A stretch of DNA of 16,448 nt, taken from NCBI GenBank assembly GCA_027325475.1, contig DAIEFO010000013.1, forward strand, positions 1 through 16,448, given 5' to 3'. Position numbers and translations under genes: made by a program. Positions 15,723 to 16,448 of this stretch are shown one piece after another (the stretch's first letter is position 1; every line of letters starts with the position of its first letter). Origin of the DNA: Desulfobacteraceae bacterium. GTDB lineage: Bacteria; Desulfobacterota; Desulfobacteria; Desulfobacterales; Desulfatirhabdiaceae. The notes beneath the pieces are model-generated. The model searched no databases, was not told the origin of the DNA, and worked only from the letters and a program-made list of their open reading frames with translations.

Positions 15723-16136
15723 ATGGCAGACATTATCCAATTGGACACCAAGCTCCAGTTATCTCAATCCAAAAAAGACGCGATGCTTCGAAAACGAAAA
15801 ATCGTGGCGGTACAAAAAGTGCTGCAATGCACCCAATGCTCGCAAAAGTGTGAAAAATGCGGCGTTCATATCATGCAAACAGCTGAAACCAATGTGCACC
15901 ACGACCATTCTGTAGGATGTCTGTACCGGTTTTGTGACAGTTGTCAGGATGAGTATCTGGATTTCATTCATCGACTGAAAGGCGGTGGCGATTCCGCCTG
16001 TTACTGGCGCAATGATGCGTGGTTTGAAAGCTGGCGACGCTGGATCGATTATCAGGCGGCAATGGACCGCTATGTGAAAACCCCTGAGTTTTCCCGATTG
16101 ATACAGGAATTGAGACAAACAGGTATGGATGAATAG
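15723..16136 (+). CDS. conserved hypothetical cysteine-rich (zinc-ribbon-like) protein
   Basis: I do not recognise a named family. The 137-residue protein begins with a basic helical segment and has a treble of metal-binding-like motifs: C36-x2-C39, C43-x2-C46, then H59/H60/H62 with C66, and C71-x2-C74. The C-terminal half is rich in tryptophan and charged residues (SACYWRNDAWFESWRRWIDY, 91-110) and helical. It has no signal peptide or membrane segment. The ATG at 15723 is chosen because GAGG lies just upstream and because it is the first start after the hairpin. The in-frame ATG at 15603 would sit on the promoter. tatA follows ten bases after the stop, with its ribosome binding site overlapping the end of this gene, so the two are probably cotranscribed. 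Confidence 0.82.
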   Translation: MADIIQLDTKLQLSQSKKDAMLRKRKIVAVQKVLQCTQCSQKCEKCGVHIMQTAETNVHHDHSVGCLYRFCDSCQDEYLDFIHRLKGGGDSACYWRNDAWFESWRRWIDYQAAMDRYVKTPEFSRLIQELRQTGMDE

Positions 16137-16145
16137 GAGGCAGGT

Positions 16146-16322
16146 ATGTTTGGTTTGGGGGTATCGGAACTTTTCGTGATTCTGATCATCATTTTGATTA
16201 TCTTCGGCGCTGGCAAACTTCCTGAAATCGGCAGCGGCATTGGAAAGGCTATCAAAAATTTCAAAACGGCTGTCCATAATCCAGATAAAAAAGATTCTGA
16301 TTCCAGCAAGCATTCAAGCTGA
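16146..16322 (+). CDS. tatA: twin-arginine translocase subunit TatA/TatE
   Basis: This short protein of 58 residues has the TatA layout: a membrane helix (about 6-20, ELFVILIIILIIFG), the hinge FGAGKLPEIG (20-29), then an amphipathic helix GIGKAIKNFKTAV (31-43) and a brief polar tail. TatA oligomers form the translocation path for folded proteins bearing twin-arginine signals, in the inner membrane. The ATG at 16146 has a strong ribosome binding site AGGAGG five bases upstream that overlaps the previous stop. The protein is at the short end for TatA, and a TatE-like name is possible. No tatB or tatC is present before the window ends. Confidence 0.93.
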   Translation: MFGLGVSELFVILIIILIIFGAGKLPEIGSGIGKAIKNFKTAVHNPDKKDSDSSKHSS

Positions 16323-16448
16323 GATTACAAAAGCAAGCGGACAGCGATAAGATGTACATTGGGTACGTCGAATCACAGCACAGTTGACAAAGATATCCGC
16401 TTGAAAGCGAGCTGGAATGAAAAAACAGAGAGCGACAAGCAATAATGT
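16323..16448. other. non-coding tail after tatA
   Basis: These 126 bases contain no convincing gene. A perfect TTGACA occurs at 16384-16389, but no -10 box lies at proper spacing. An 8-base inverted repeat (CAAGCGGA at 16334-16341 and TCCGCTTG at 16396-16403) has a 54-base loop. No terminator is evident. Confidence 0.5.

Noticed and set aside
15759..16313. 184-codon minus-strand frame covering the zinc-ribbon gene and tatA
   Set aside because: tatA and its strong ribosome binding site are clear on the plus strand, and the antisense product has no known features.
16334..16403. 8-base inverted repeat after tatA as a terminator
   Set aside because: The loop is 54 bases and there is no T-run.

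Overview
The window looks like chromosomal DNA of an anaerobic, moderately GC-balanced member of the Desulfobacterota, most likely a Desulfobacteraceae-like sulfate reducer. This is inferred from gene content: an acyl-CoA dehydrogenase, a YdiJ/D-lactate-dehydrogenase-type FAD and iron-sulfur fusion, several cysteine-rich radical-SAM-type proteins and a short TatA. No rRNA, tRNA, CRISPR array, insertion sequence or phage gene was seen. Almost everything is housekeeping or conserved hypothetical.

Layout. (1) Positions 1-866, minus strand: rpmF (ribosomal protein L32) followed six bases later by an acyl-CoA dehydrogenase that runs off the window edge. (2) 867-1188: a divergent control region with a promoter on each side. 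(3) 1189-3088, plus: gltX (glutamyl-tRNA synthetase), then a two-CBS-domain protein. (4) 3089-3136: a short gap between convergent genes, holding a perfect ParB-binding parS centromere site. The site is the core of a 34-bp perfect palindrome and is the most informative non-coding signal here. parS sites normally cluster near the replication origin, so the window is probably origin-proximal. (5) 3137-5941, minus: a large FAD/4Fe-4S/CCG-domain oxidoreductase. (6) 6124-15558, plus: a tightly packed run of moaC, rmuC, mltA, a GT-B glycosyltransferase with an apparent frameshift, a radical SAM protein, a DUF1848 protein, glgP and xerD. Gene junctions overlap or are separated by at most about 50 bases. 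(7) 15559-16322, plus: a strong promoter whose predicted transcript starts with a 17-bp hairpin, then a cysteine-rich zinc-ribbon-like protein and tatA, a short gene of 58 codons.

How the parts relate. MoaC makes the molybdopterin precursor. Many molybdoenzymes are exported by Tat, but the link to the tatA here is only thematic. MltA (peptidoglycan lytic transglycosylase lipoprotein) and RmuC (recombination-associated) are translationally coupled. The glycosyltransferase, radical SAM protein and DUF1848 protein form an overlapping trio of unknown joint function, and are the best candidate for an uncharacterised pathway. XerD (chromosome dimer resolution) and parS (chromosome segregation) share the window, though nothing shows a regulatory link.

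Limits: all assignments come from reading motifs and family resemblance. No database search was run.
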